Shown piece after piece: positions 1-9,787 of a stretch of DNA of 64,000 nt (the stretch's first letter is position 1; each line of letters opens with the position of its first letter). The notes beneath the pieces were generated by a model. The model was not told the DNA's origin and searched no databases. It saw only the letters and a list, made by a program, of their open reading frames with translations. Position numbers and translations under genes: made by a program. Source of the DNA: Camellia lanceoleosa (lineage: Eukaryota > Streptophyta > Magnoliopsida > Ericales > Theaceae); NCBI GenBank assembly GCA_025200525.1, contig CM045762.1, forward strand, positions 188,691,154 through 188,755,153, given 5' to 3'.

Positions 1-76
1 GAGGGTGTTGGGTTGATGGTGAAAGGAAGGCTACAAGGAAGGTGAGTAGTGTGAGAGAGATCAAGTTCTTCATCAT
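1..76 (-). CDS. Invertase inhibitor-like protein, N-terminal end only (paralogue 1)
   Basis: Only the first codons lie in the window; the gene runs off the left edge on the minus strand. Reading starts at the ATG at 76-74 (or the next one at 73-71) and gives MMKNLISLTLLTFLVAFLSP, a hydrophobic signal peptide nearly identical to that of the complete copy at 2615-3136. The farther-upstream in-frame ATG present in the other copy is ATC here, so the conserved Met-Lys start is the likely real one. A TATA box lies about 70 bp upstream. Family knowledge: secreted plant inhibitors of acid invertase or pectin methylesterase. The body of the protein is not visible, so function is inferred from the paralogue. 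Confidence 0.75.
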   Translation of the reverse strand, partial: MMKNLISLTLLTFLVAFLSPSTQHP

Positions 77-144
77 GGGGTAAGAGAGGAGATTGGGATG
101 ATGATAGTGTTGATGTTGTTCAAAGCCAAAGGTGTTAGCTAGCT

Positions 145-153
145 CTTATATAG
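145..153 (-). promoter_or_regulatory. TATA box of paralogue 1
   Basis: CTATATAAG on the minus strand, about 70 bp upstream of the ATG and conserved in the second copy at 3209-3217 within the same flanking sequence. Confidence 0.65.
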
Positions 154-230
154 GATTCAAATGTGGAGTGTAGGTTTGGTAATTGCCTTTTTTAACAACT
201 TTTTATTAGTTTCTTTAGTTTTTGATAGTA

Positions 231-251
231 ATATATATATATATATATATT
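231..251. repeat. (AT)n microsatellite
   Basis: A pure AT run in the 5' flank of paralogue 1. The homologous position in unit B (3617-3641) also carries an AT run of different length, as expected for slippage after the duplication. Confidence 0.9.
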
Positions 252-2225
252 TAAAAATTCTTTAAAAAAAAAAAAACTAAAAACTAAAAAGGTGTCTTTG
301 GTGAATTTTTTTTTCATTTTAAATTCTTTTAAATTAAATGGGTTTTTTTTTTTAAAAAAAAGTTTAACATAAATTAATAAAAAAAATCAATAAAGATAAA
401 AATATATATTTTTTTAAATATCACATTTTGTTTTTACTTTTAAAAAATATTTACGTTTACTTTTACGTTTGTTTTTACTTTTACATACAAAATAAATATT
501 TACGTTTGTTTCGTGTTTTTAGGATACCTTAATGCTATGTTTGGTTGGAGGATTTGGGGAGGGATTTGGAATAAATATATTTATTCACATTTCACCTACC
601 TTTTTCATTTTATTGTTTGTTTAGATGAGAAAAGATTATTGTTATAGAAAACGTAACTATTTGTAGATTATTTTTACTTTTAAGAGGATAAGTCTCTGAA
701 CCACAGCATTATCTATATATCTTTTTATATTTGTATACTATTATTACTTTTAAAAGTTGAATTAAGATAAGGCCTTGAAATGATTTGTGAATGTATGAAG
801 ATCATTGGCTGGGTCTGCTTTGTGATGTTTTGGTTTAAAAAAAAGTAAAAAAGTTATTAAAAGTTTTAAAAAAAAAATGTCATATTGTATATTAATTAAT
901 TATTTCTTTTCTTATAACTATTTATTGAATTAAAAAATTATTTCAAACACACTAATTTTTTCATCTCATAAAAAAATAGTATTTTTAGTTTAAGATTCTT
1001 GATATTAGGAATTTTATAAGATAAAGGACCTGTAATATTTTTATAGTAATTAAGATCCCTCAACAATTTCATAAAAAGAAATTCTGATTCCTCACAGAGA
1101 AATTTCTTTGTGACAAGTTAAAATTTTTTTAATAATATTATTGAATGACCTTAACTAATAAAGAAAAAATATATATTAGACATCTCCTACTACCCAAAGT
1201 TATAGAGGAATATTTCATTAATTTTCTTTAAAAAGCCAAAAAAGTTACTAAACAAAAGCCAAATTACCAAACGGACGCTATAAAATTGTATGGATTTTAC
1301 TGTTCTTTTTCTTTTAAATTCATATAATTAACAAATGTTTTATATACATGTTAGATTTATTTTTTTTTAAAATAAGAACGCTATATAAATGAAATTAAAG
1401 ATAATTGTTGGAAAATCTAAACCAAGGAGGGTATAAGGCAATTTAGTGAATATTTTTTGTTGGTAAGAGATTCATCCTTTATGAAATAGTTTGGTAACAA
1501 GTCATTTTATTTGTTTTGAAGGACATTTTGTTTTCGATTTTACCTTTTAATTTATCTGTTAACTTTTTTTTATTTGTTGACTTTTGTTGACTATCTGTTT
1601 ATTTTTTTCCTATTTGTTCAAAAATGTGTACCGATCAAGGGATTACCAATATTTAATCAACATGATTTTTTGCAAGCATGAAATACTAGACAAGTTCTAT
1701 ACATTAACGGTTCAAATTATCGAAATTGAACCTATAATAAATCTTACGGATCTAACAATACATTCTAATCCACACAGTGAACTAGAGAGATGCCTCCCCC
1801 TTGTTCAATTACATTTCCGTTAAAGTGTATGATTGCCCTCTGACAATGGGAATAGAATTTTCCATAAAAAATTAGTTATCTTGTATGCAATGCCTTTCCT
1901 AAAATATTTCTGCTTTCCTCATTTGATAATATTTCATATCTTTCTTATCCAAATGAACCCAAATCTCTTTTAAGATATGCTTCACCCCTTAAGATATTCC
2001 AAATAATAAGATGGAAAATAATTGGTGGCCCTAAAAACTGTGGCTCAAATGACTCAAAATTTCCAGTTTTGGTAACTTTATTTTTTTTTTTTGTTTTTTT
2101 TTTTACCTGATAGGGAAATTTGAGCCATTAAGGGCACCCAAATTCGGACCCCCTAACAGTGCTCTAATAAGATAGGCTTGTCCTTGATGGAAAATTCTAT
2201 ATTATTGCTCGATTTAATAGTTATT

Positions 2226-2549
2226 CCTTAATGCTTTATATAAAATGGAATAGTTATTTCTATCATCTTGGCAACTTTTGCTTCTCTGTTTCTTTTTCCA
2301 ACCCTTGGTATTGTTTTATTATTTTTAATAAAATATTGTCTTCCTTTTTGTTGATTAAAAAAATAAAAATAAAAATAAAAATTACAAGAATTCGTGTTGC
2401 ACACCATTATTTTAACATTCGTAATTTTTACCAACTGACAAATATTCATAATTCAGCACAAAAAATGGACACATTTCATCTCCGACCTAAACTCTTCATT
2501 GGTAAGAAAAACATTTGAGGCAATTGAAACTGAAAATTCACATGATCTG
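2226..2549. other. Intergenic DNA between duplication unit A and the complete inhibitor gene
   Basis: AT-rich sequence downstream of the complete inhibitor gene. Overlapping short reading frames on both strands have no recognisable domain, and the segment contains a poly(A)-rich stretch. I see no supported gene here. Confidence 0.5.
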
Positions 2550-2555
2550 TTTATT
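2550..2555 (-). terminator. Polyadenylation signal AATAAA of the invertase inhibitor gene
   Basis: AATAAA on the minus strand about 60 bp past the stop codon of the inhibitor gene. This is the usual distance for a plant near-upstream element, but plant signals are loose. Confidence 0.5.
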
Positions 2556-2614
2556 AAAGAGAAGAAGAGACCATTACATTTATGACTTTAATAGAAAGAG
2601 AGAATGTATTCTTC

Positions 2615-3136
2615 TTACAACAACATTCTTATTATTGCTGTAGCCACCACAGAAAGGTCATGAACCTCTTTGTTCATATCAGTCAGAGGTGATTTAGATT
2701 GGCCGAAACTCTTTTCACAGGATTCAGCCTCATTTGAAGCATCAACCATACTTGATTCGGCAAACTTTGGATTACCTTTAGTCAAGGCCTCAACAGCAGT
2801 TGGGATAACACCCAAAATACCATTGTACAAATCAACACAATTTTTCAATGGACCTCTCAGCTGTGGAGTGGAGTTTATGAGCTTGTTGATTTGGGTTAAA
2901 GTAGAAGTTGATTTGACCTTGATAGCATCAACTACAATGAGGCCTAGAGTTGCGAGATTTGAGCTTCTGCTTCTGGGGTCTGCGGTTAGAGTTGAGATAC
3001 AGAGTTGATAAAAGGGTGTCTTCTTGCATGTTGTGGTTATCAAAGAAGTTGCTTGAGCTGAAACATTGTGTTGGTTTGATGGTGAAAGGAAGGCTACAAG
3101 GAAGGTGAGTAGTGTGAGAGAGATCAAGTTCTTCAT
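2615..3136 (-). CDS. Cell-wall/vacuolar invertase inhibitor (plant PMEI/C-VIF family), complete
   Basis: The gene encodes 173 residues without introns. Residues 1-28 are a signal peptide, so the protein is probably secreted to the apoplast or vacuole. The four family cysteines are present at 37, 46, 100 and 140. The 9- and 40-residue spacings are those that form the two disulfides of the four-helix-bundle inhibitor fold. A PKF motif at residues 123-125 (in GNPKFAE) is the segment that occupies the invertase active site in the tobacco inhibitor. This favours an invertase (fructosidase) inhibitor over a pectin methylesterase inhibitor, although sequence alone cannot prove the target. An in-frame ATG 42 bp upstream (3178) would add 14 residues before the signal peptide. 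I prefer 3136 because the tandem paralogue lacks that upstream ATG. A TATA box lies at 3209-3217 and a poly(A) signal at 2550-2555. The copy looks intact. Confidence 0.9.
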   Translation of the reverse strand: MKNLISLTLLTFLVAFLSPSNQHNVSAQATSLITTTCKKTPFYQLCISTLTADPRSRSSNLATLGLIVVDAIKVKSTSTLTQINKLINSTPQLRGPLKNCVDLYNGILGVIPTAVEALTKGNPKFAESSMVDASNEAESCEKSFGQSKSPLTDMNKEVHDLSVVATAIIRMLL

Positions 3137-3208
3137 TACGGGGTAAGAGGGGAGATTGGTATAGACAATGGTGTTCATGTTGTTGAAAGCCGAAGGTATT
3201 AGCTAGCT

Positions 3209-3217
3209 CTTATATAG
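3209..3217 (-). promoter_or_regulatory. TATA box of the complete inhibitor gene
   Basis: CTATATAAG on the minus strand, about 73 bp upstream of the chosen ATG, identical to the box of paralogue 1. Confidence 0.7.
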
Positions 3218-3223
3218 GATTCA

Positions 3224-3540
3224 GCCCTCGTTTGGAACAGGCGTTTTTGGTAATTTTTTAATTTTTTTGACTAAAATGTAATGTAAAAAAAATTAGAGTA
3301 ATGCTAACCAAAAATTCTACCAAAAATTTTACCAAATGTCTCACATGGGTGTTGGACCTCTAGCATTTTTGAAAAAATTAATATACTTGGGATAACTTTT
3401 TAGTTTTTTACAAAAAAAATATAAAAAAAGTAGAGAAAAAAAGAAATTTTTAATCTTTTGGTATAAATTATTGACTTTTTAATTTTTTTTAAATTTTTTT
3501 TAACTTTTTGACTAAAAAAATCACTTTTCAAACAAGGCCT
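3224..3540. mobile_element. hAT-like MITE in the inhibitor promoter (copy B only)
   Basis: The 317-bp insert starts GCCCTCGTTTGG and ends CAAACAAGGCCT, so its ends are imperfect inverted repeats. The inside is A/T runs of the type 'ctttttgacta'. Unit A has the uninterrupted site (taggattca joined directly to atgtgg), so both borders are placed by comparison. I see no convincing target duplication. The insert lies just upstream of the TATA box. Related elements lie at 48548-48866 and 53707-53941. Confidence 0.75.
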
Positions 3541-4209
3541 CCAATATGGGGTGTAGGTTTGGTAATTGCGTTTTTTTAACAATTTTTTATTGGTTTCTTT
3601 AGTTTTCAATAGTAAAATATATATATATATATATATATATTTAATGAAAATTTTACTTTAAATAAAAAAAAAATTTTGACTATTTTTTTGTCTTTTGATT
3701 TTTTTTTTTTTTCTTCTTTCTAGATCTTTTTAGATTATACGGGATTCAAAAATAATTTTTCTAACATAAAATTAATAAAAAATCACTAAAGGTCAAAAAA
3801 TAAGAGAAATTTATTTATAATCTCATTTAGAGAATTTATAACCTAATAAGTCTATAAATTATTCTTGTGTTCCACCTAATCTTATACATTTGAATTTATA
3901 TTTCAATAGATCATTTTTCTAATATTAGAAGTATTTTGTGAATTATTTTATCCTTATAGACTTTTGTTAATATATATATATATATATTATACCATATATA
4001 TATAGGAGAGAGAAAATATTTATTAGATATAACTGATTTATGATATATACTAAATATTGTATACAAATATAGAAAATTATTATTCTTAATGTTTTCTTTG
4101 TCTCAATGTGATGGATTCACTTTATCAAAAATCTTTCTTCACCATATTATTTTACAATAAGATCCTATCATGGAAAAACATTTGGAAAAAAAAAGTTAAT
4201 TATATATGT

Positions 4210-4508
4210 AGACCGATGATAGAGATGATGATGGACTAACAACAGAGATGATGGTAAACCGATAATGAACAATCATTTTTTGCCATTGTTATACATAAAC
4301 TATAATCTATTCATCAGTTTGTGTAGTCATCGATATTTTATAGTTTATTCACCAACATCAAGTCATCGATAATAAAGATGATGAAAGACTCGTAACAACG
4401 ATAATGGTAAACCGTCGATGAACAATCATTTTTTGCCATTGTTACATATAAACTGTAAGCTATTTGTCGATTTGTGTAGTCATCGATATTTTATAGTTTA
4501 TTCACCAA
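4210..4508. repeat. Tandem direct repeat, two units of about 155 bp
   Basis: Two adjacent units share 'ggtaaaccg..gatgaacaatc', 'ttttttgccattgtta' and 'tgtgtagtcatcgatatttt'. They are clearly homologous and diverged by scattered substitutions and small indels. Confidence 0.8.
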
Positions 4509-4620
4509 ATACGTCGGAGTTGATTATATATAGATTTTTCTAAAAAGTGCCTCAATATATATGAATTATTTGATATTTTTTATATATTGTTTTATGATTT
4601 GTTATACATTGTTTGTTACT

Positions 4621-5050
4621 ATATTTGTTAGTTGAACAATCATTTTTATTGTCATTGAACAATCGAAATAGTTAATTTTTACTTTTATCAATTTTGTTTC
4701 GTATTTTCATGTTACAGTGTGAATATATACATTGGTATGAATTTAGTTTTTTTTTAAGACTAGTTATATGTTAATTGTAAACTATGAATAGTCACATTGT
4801 AATTTAGTATCGATTTTATTTTTTTCGAAGGTTAGTTGTATATTTATTGTTTTTGTTATCATGCTTTTTGGTTGAATAATCATTTTTTGTTACCATTAAA
4901 CAATTGAAATAGTTTGATTTTTACTTTTTTTCAATTTGTTTTATGTTTTTACGTTACAGTGTGAATGTTCATATTTATATGAGTTTAGTTTTTTTAACAG
5001 TAGTTGTATATTAATTGTAAACTATGAACATTCAAATTATATTTTGGTAA
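4621..5050. repeat. Direct repeat pair (about 185 bp each, about 245 bp apart)
   Basis: The copies start near 4621 and 4865. They share 'acaatcg/acaattgaaatag', 'gttacagtgtgaat' and 'taattgtaaactatgaa'. No coding content is visible. Confidence 0.7.
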
Positions 5051-5488
5051 GAGTTTATTTATTAGCTTCCATAATGTTAAAAAAAATAAGATTTTAAATA
5101 AGATATTTATTAGCTTCCATAATTTTAAAAAGAATAATGCTATATGCACCAATTAATATACTAATTAGTGTATCAATTAATGATATGACAATTTTAGAGA
5201 TTTTTTATATTTGTAATTTATAAATTTTAAATAGGATATTTATTAGTTTCCATGATTTTCTCCTAATATATAGATTCTAATTCAAAGGGGATAAGTATTC
5301 AAATTAGAGTATTTTCTCCTAAAATATTGACGTAGTTTATATTTTTGGTACTAAATCTAAAGTTCGAATTTTTGGTCTTTTGGATAGTCGTAGAACTAAA
5401 TGGGTTATTAGAAATTAATTTGGAATAATTGATATATATGTATTAGAAATAAAATTTTTGAAAAAATCTCCCAAAACATAAAAACAAA

Positions 5489-5862
5489 GGTACCGTTTGA
5501 TTTAGTTTTTTTAAATTAACTTTTAGATCAAAAAATCAAAAAATATGTTTGATTTTCTAGTTTTTAAAATTATTTTTTCTCTCTCCTCTCTTCTTTTCTT
5601 TTATTTATTTATTTATAAATTAATTCATCATTTTTTCTTTCTCATTTTTCACATTTTACATATCAATCAATTAAATTTTCTCTTACACTCATCTATTCAA
5701 TTATAAAATAAAAATTTTAAAAAATTACAAATCGTACCAAAATTATTTTCAAAACTCATAACTAAACAAATTTTTAATTTTCAAAATACTTTTTAACAAT
5801 TTATCTTTTAAAATACAATTTAAGACTCAAAACTCTTCTAAAAAACAAAACCAAATAGAGTC
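5489..5862. mobile_element. MITE, hAT-like termini
   Basis: The element begins GGTACCGTTTGATTTAG and ends with the imperfect inverse (complement GACTCTATTTGGTTTTG). The interior is non-coding and AT-rich. No clear target duplication was seen, so the class is by end similarity only. Confidence 0.5.
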
Positions 5863-6078
5863 AAAACTATTTAAAAATCAGCTTTTATTTTTACTTTTAA
5901 AAAATATTTAAGTCTATGTTTACGTTTGTTTTCACTTTTACTTTTAAAATAAATATTTACGTTTGTTTCGTGTTTTTAGGAGTCTAATCTTATGACATCT
6001 TTATTGTTTATTTAGAAAACGTAAATATTTGTAGATATTTTGCTTTTACTTTAAAGAGGAATGAACCACAGCATTATA

Positions 6079-6459
6079 CTCCTTCCGTTTTCATTTGTTT
6101 GTCCATTATGAAAAATCTAACTTATTAAAGAGGTGTGTAATTATTATATTTTCATTCAAATTTTAAAATTTATTTTTCCACTATTGCCTTTTTATTTGAA
6201 TTTAAAAATATTTTTATAATAATTTATAGTGGGTAATTTGAAAATTTAACAGAATTTAATATCTCAAAAAAAAAAGTGAACAAATATTTTAAAACAGACT
6301 GGATTGTTTAGGATGACCTAAATAAGTGTACTTTTTGTCTTTTTACGAAAAGATATGCAGAAAAATAAAGAAGTGATGTGATGAAAAAAGATAAAAAGAT
6401 GGATTATTTTTAACTTCCCCAACTTAAAAAAATGAACCAACAAAATAAGATGGAGGGAA
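6079..6459. mobile_element. Stowaway-like (Tc1/Mariner) MITE
   Basis: The left end CTCCTTCCGTTTTCATTTG follows a TA and is inverted at the right end (complement TTCCCTCCATCTTATTTTG). CTCC(C/T)TCCG termini next to TA are the Stowaway signature. Unit A lacks the insertion. The right TA is degraded to TT, so that border is less exact. Confidence 0.7.
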
Positions 6460-6467
6460 TTTTTTTA

Positions 6468-8374
6468 GGGAAAATCGGTCTAAGGTCCCTATCCAAGTTT
6501 TAGTAATGGATTAGATCCACAATCTGTTCTTTTACAGTCTAAGGTCCCTCACCTCATCCCCTCTCCATCTACGTTGTCCTGAGCTTGATCACCGCTGGCT
6601 CCAAATCCTCAACCCTCGTCTCTCTCTCTCTCTCTAAACTTCTCCATTCTCAGATCTGTCCAGATCAACTCTTGTTCCTCACCCGACTTCATTCTCCCAG
6701 AGTAAAACCAGTACCAGCGACTCAGCCACTAGCAACGTCATAACCTGGAACAACCCAACAGACCCCATGCCCCAGCAGTCACCCTCCCCCCTCCCCCCCC
6801 CCAAAATCTCCGGCAGCAATACTTACAGGTGAAGAGATGAAATACCAAAACTGGCCACTCTTTCATCAGATGAGCCGAGGCCAGAGTATGAACCTGGAAC
6901 AGAGCAAGGAAACAATCCAGAAAAATTACGAAGAAACCTAGAGAAATTTCACAAGAAGAGCTTGCAGAAGATGGGTTCGAACCCGAAGTCCTCTTGGTGT
7001 GGTTTTGCATTGGAGTTTGGGGCTAGCTTTTACTTTATATATATATATATATATATATATAGGTTGTTATTGTTGTTTATTCACTCTGGAGTGAACTGTT
7101 GATAACTTTTACCTTCTTTTCTAACCTAGAGAAATTTATATATATATACATATATCAACAATCCATTATATATATAGCTTATACTGTTGATAAATATATA
7201 TAATGGACCAATCCATTATAAATATGTGTTGATAAATATGTAATCCATTATGTATATATATATATATATCTTCTTTTCTAATCCATATATAAGATAAATA
7301 TGTTGATAACAATCCATTATAACAAAATTTCTCTGGATCAACTAGACCAACAGTTCACTCTATAATTTATATAAATTTCTCTGGACCTATACAAATTATA
7401 GAAATCAGATAAATATATATATATATATATAGGTCAGAGAAATTTTGTTTATAACTGGGATTATTCACTCCATTGAGTGAATAAAAATTATTCTAGATCA
7501 TGTCAAAGCTCAACTAAAATTAGAGCATTTCTCTGGACCAATCCAGAGAAATTTCAGTTCAAAGCAAAGGAATGTCAGTTCTAACTTATGATGCAACTTT
7601 AATATTGATTAAGTTTACTTTCTTTTTTAACCATGCAGCCAGAGAAATTTTGAATTTTTCCAGCCGAGCAAACAACTCCCATTGTGCTTAGATTATCCAG
7701 AGGAATTTCGAAGTCCAGAGAAATTTGGTGGACGAATCTGCAAACATCAGAGAAACACTTTCGATTGAAAAATTCAACTGGAAAAAAGAGAAGAACAGAT
7801 TTGGGTAAGTCGCAGAAATTTTTCCAGATATTACAAACCAGAGAAATTCTCAATTGTTATTTTTAATAAACCAGAGAAATTTTCAATTGTTATTTTTAAT
7901 AAACCAAAGAAATTCTCAATTGATATTTGAATAACAAACCAGAGAAATACTCAGATTTTTCCAAAATTTCTTTAGTTTTGGTAAGTTGCCATTGTTATCC
8001 CATTCTAATGTTGCTTACATATTACAATGTGGAACTTTTCCAGTTGAATTCAGTTGAACAATGTTGCTTACCTAATGAATCAGAATGATTTGGATGTGAA
8101 TAAGAAGAAAAGTAGAGAAACTCATCCAGAGAAATTTCTCTAGGCCAGAATTTCTCTGACCAATTTTCTCTGAACTAAAATTTTTCTGGACTGAAATTTC
8201 TCTAGACCAAATTTCTCTGGACCAATTTTCTCTAGACTGAAATTTCTCTGGATCAAGGTTGAGGGACCTTAGACATTATGAAAATATTGTTGATGGACCT
8301 TAGACATTATAAAAATATTTGGTGTCCTTTATGCTAAAAAATCATAATACCAAGGACCTGAAAAAAAATACCCC
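6468..8374. mobile_element. Unclassified DNA element, MULE-like ends, packed with AGAGAAATTT motifs
   Basis: The ends are imperfect inverted repeats (left GGGAAAATCGGTCTAAGG, right complement GGGGTATTTTTTTTTCAGG). A subterminal motif TCTAAGGTCC occurs twice on the left (6479, 6538) and twice inverted on the right (8265, 8295). The flanking 9-mers agree at 7 of 9 bases, which would suit a Mutator-like element, but this is weak. The GC-richer part at 6540-7010 resembles 5'-leader/coding DNA and may be captured host sequence. I could not identify the source. Between 6945 and 8250 the 10-mer AGAGAAATTT or a close variant recurs more than 20 times in both orientations. There is no transposase. Confidence 0.5.
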
Positions 8375-8731
8375 TTGTTTTTATATATCTTTTATATTTG
8401 TATACTATTACTTTGGAAAGTCGAATAAAGATAATGGTCTTGAAATGATTTGTGTATAGAACATGATAGGTGAGTGACAACTTGGCTCAGTTTGCTTTGT
8501 GATGTTTTGGCTAAAGAAGCTAAAACAAAATTATAAAAAAAATTAAAATGTCATATTATACATATTAATTAATTATTTCATTTCTTATAACTATTTATTG
8601 AATTAAAAAAAATATTTCAAATGCACTAACTTTTTTTTATCTCATAAAGAAGTTTAAAAAAAACCACTAAAAAAGTCAAGATACCAAACAGAAACTATAA
8701 TGGGATGAGTTTTACTGTTCATTTCCTTTCT

Positions 8732-8875
8732 AAGGTCTTGTTTGGAGAGTTTGGTTTTCAACTGAAAAATCAAAAAGTGGTTATAAATTGTCACATTACT
8801 ATCTCTTTTTTTTTGTATATTTTTTCATAGAAAATAAAAAAACAACTAAAATAGTCAATTCTCAAATGGAACCTA
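8732..8875. mobile_element. Short MITE, hAT-like ends
   Basis: Left end AAGGTCTTGTTTGGAGAG; right end complement TAGGTTCCATTTGAGAATT. The homologous place in unit A (around 1313-1325) has no such insert. Confidence 0.6.
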
Positions 8876-8895
8876 AACAAATCCACATAATTAAT

Positions 8896-9714
8896 TGAGA
8901 GGGTAATTTATATGAAAATTGGGCCGAGCTGGGTAATTGGCCGTTATGGGCCACAGTACGAAAGGCTGAGTAAAAAAGGCCATGAAGTTACTCCGGTCCA
9001 AGAAAAGCTTGAAGTTACTCCGGTCCAAGAGAGGCTTGAAGTTACTCCGGTCCAATAAAGGATTGAAGTTACTCCGGTCCTAAAGAGCTCGGTCAAACAC
9101 AAATCTGGACAAGCAGCTTGGTCGTACCATATCAAGCCGAAGTATTCAGATAACCGTGTGATTAGATCAGTCATTGCGATTTGACTAATGGAAGTTAGTC
9201 CGGTCTGAGCTTGTTAAGGTTAGTTCGGTTTCAGTAGGAAAAACCGAGATACAAACTATAAAACGAAGATTTGAGCTAAACATAGTCCGGTCGTTTCTGT
9301 CTGTCTAGTATGGCAGTGTTATTTCGGTCGAATGGTAATCTAACCATGGTAAAACCATCTCACTTGGTTTAAAGCAGTGAGGGGGGTGTTGATGGATAAG
9401 CCTTATCTATCAGGAATATAAATCCTAGGAGGACTCTACCTGGAGGAGTAAGAGTCCTATTAGGATTGTGCCACACGGAACCTATAAAAGCTCACCTCAT
9501 CACTTATGGAGAGGTAACACAACTTTGATTCCCGAATACACAGAGCTTTTTTGTCTATTTGTCTATTTTTCTGACTTAGGCATTGGAGAGGTATCCGACA
9601 CACACCCGCCAGCTAACTCACGTTTGTGCTTTCAGAGAGTAAAGCGACGTCGTACGGAGGAGCGCAATCTTAATCAACAGGATTATACGAGAATGTTTAT
9701 TTCTTTCCTGTACA
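8896..9714 (+). repeat. 5' LTR of element 1
   Basis: 819 bp, TG...CA bounded. A 27-bp unit (gaagttactccggtcc...) is repeated about 3.7 times at 8984-9083. A TATA box (TATAAAA, 9483-9489) places transcription start near 9515. Confidence 0.93.
9483..9489 (+). promoter_or_regulatory. TATA box in the 5' LTR of element 1
   Basis: TATAAAA in cctataaaagctc. It is conserved in the 3' LTR and in the LTRs of element 2. Confidence 0.7.
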
Positions 9715-9716
9715 AT

Positions 9717-9734
9717 TGGCGTCGTCTGTGGGAA
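9717..9734 (+). promoter_or_regulatory. Primer-binding site of element 1
   Basis: TGGCGTCGTCTGTGGGAA begins two bases after the LTR end. Starting with TGG, it is complementary to a tRNA CCA end. This leader form is common in Tat-lineage elements. I do not assign the tRNA with certainty. Confidence 0.75.
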
Positions 9735-9787
9735 TTTCAGACTAGAACAAAACCTCTTGATTAAGTTTTCCTTACTAATAAAAAGTA

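Larger units (their letters stand above)
1..2225. repeat. Segmental duplication unit A (invertase-inhibitor gene plus 5' flank)
   Basis: This segment aligns in blocks with 3064-24985. Positions 1-245 match 3064-3223 plus 3541-3640. Positions about 425-715 match about 5885-6078, and 715-985 match 8379-8640. Positions 1240-1400 match 8660-8890 plus 23112-23180. Positions 1820-2010 match 24545-24720, and 2165-2215 match 24930-24975. The order is collinear, so this is a tandem duplication whose second unit was later enlarged by insertions. The unit continues beyond the left edge. A stretch of about 250 bp at 985-1240 is present here and absent from unit B. Apart from the gene start, 77-2225 holds no coding region that I can support. 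Confidence 0.85.
3641..5488. other. AT-rich unit-B DNA without a recognised gene
   Basis: Most of this DNA has no counterpart in unit A. It holds AT runs (for example 3967-3988) and two pairs of local direct repeats, annotated separately. No coding region or transposon protein is recognisable. Confidence 0.5.

Noticed and set aside
6973..6984. GGGTTCGAACCC, identical to a tRNA T-loop/B-box core
   Set aside because: No cloverleaf, no D-arm box at the right distance and no acceptor stem on either strand; the motif is a chance palindrome or part of captured DNA.
6738..7010. 90-codon minus-strand reading frame in the AGAGAAATTT element
   Set aside because: No domain recognised, and it overlaps low-complexity and motif-rich DNA. 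It may be captured leader sequence; not enough to call a gene.
9468..9764. 98-codon frame in the 5' LTR, repeated in the 3' LTR
   Set aside because: It spans the LTR promoter and R region and is explained by LTR sequence; no protein similarity.
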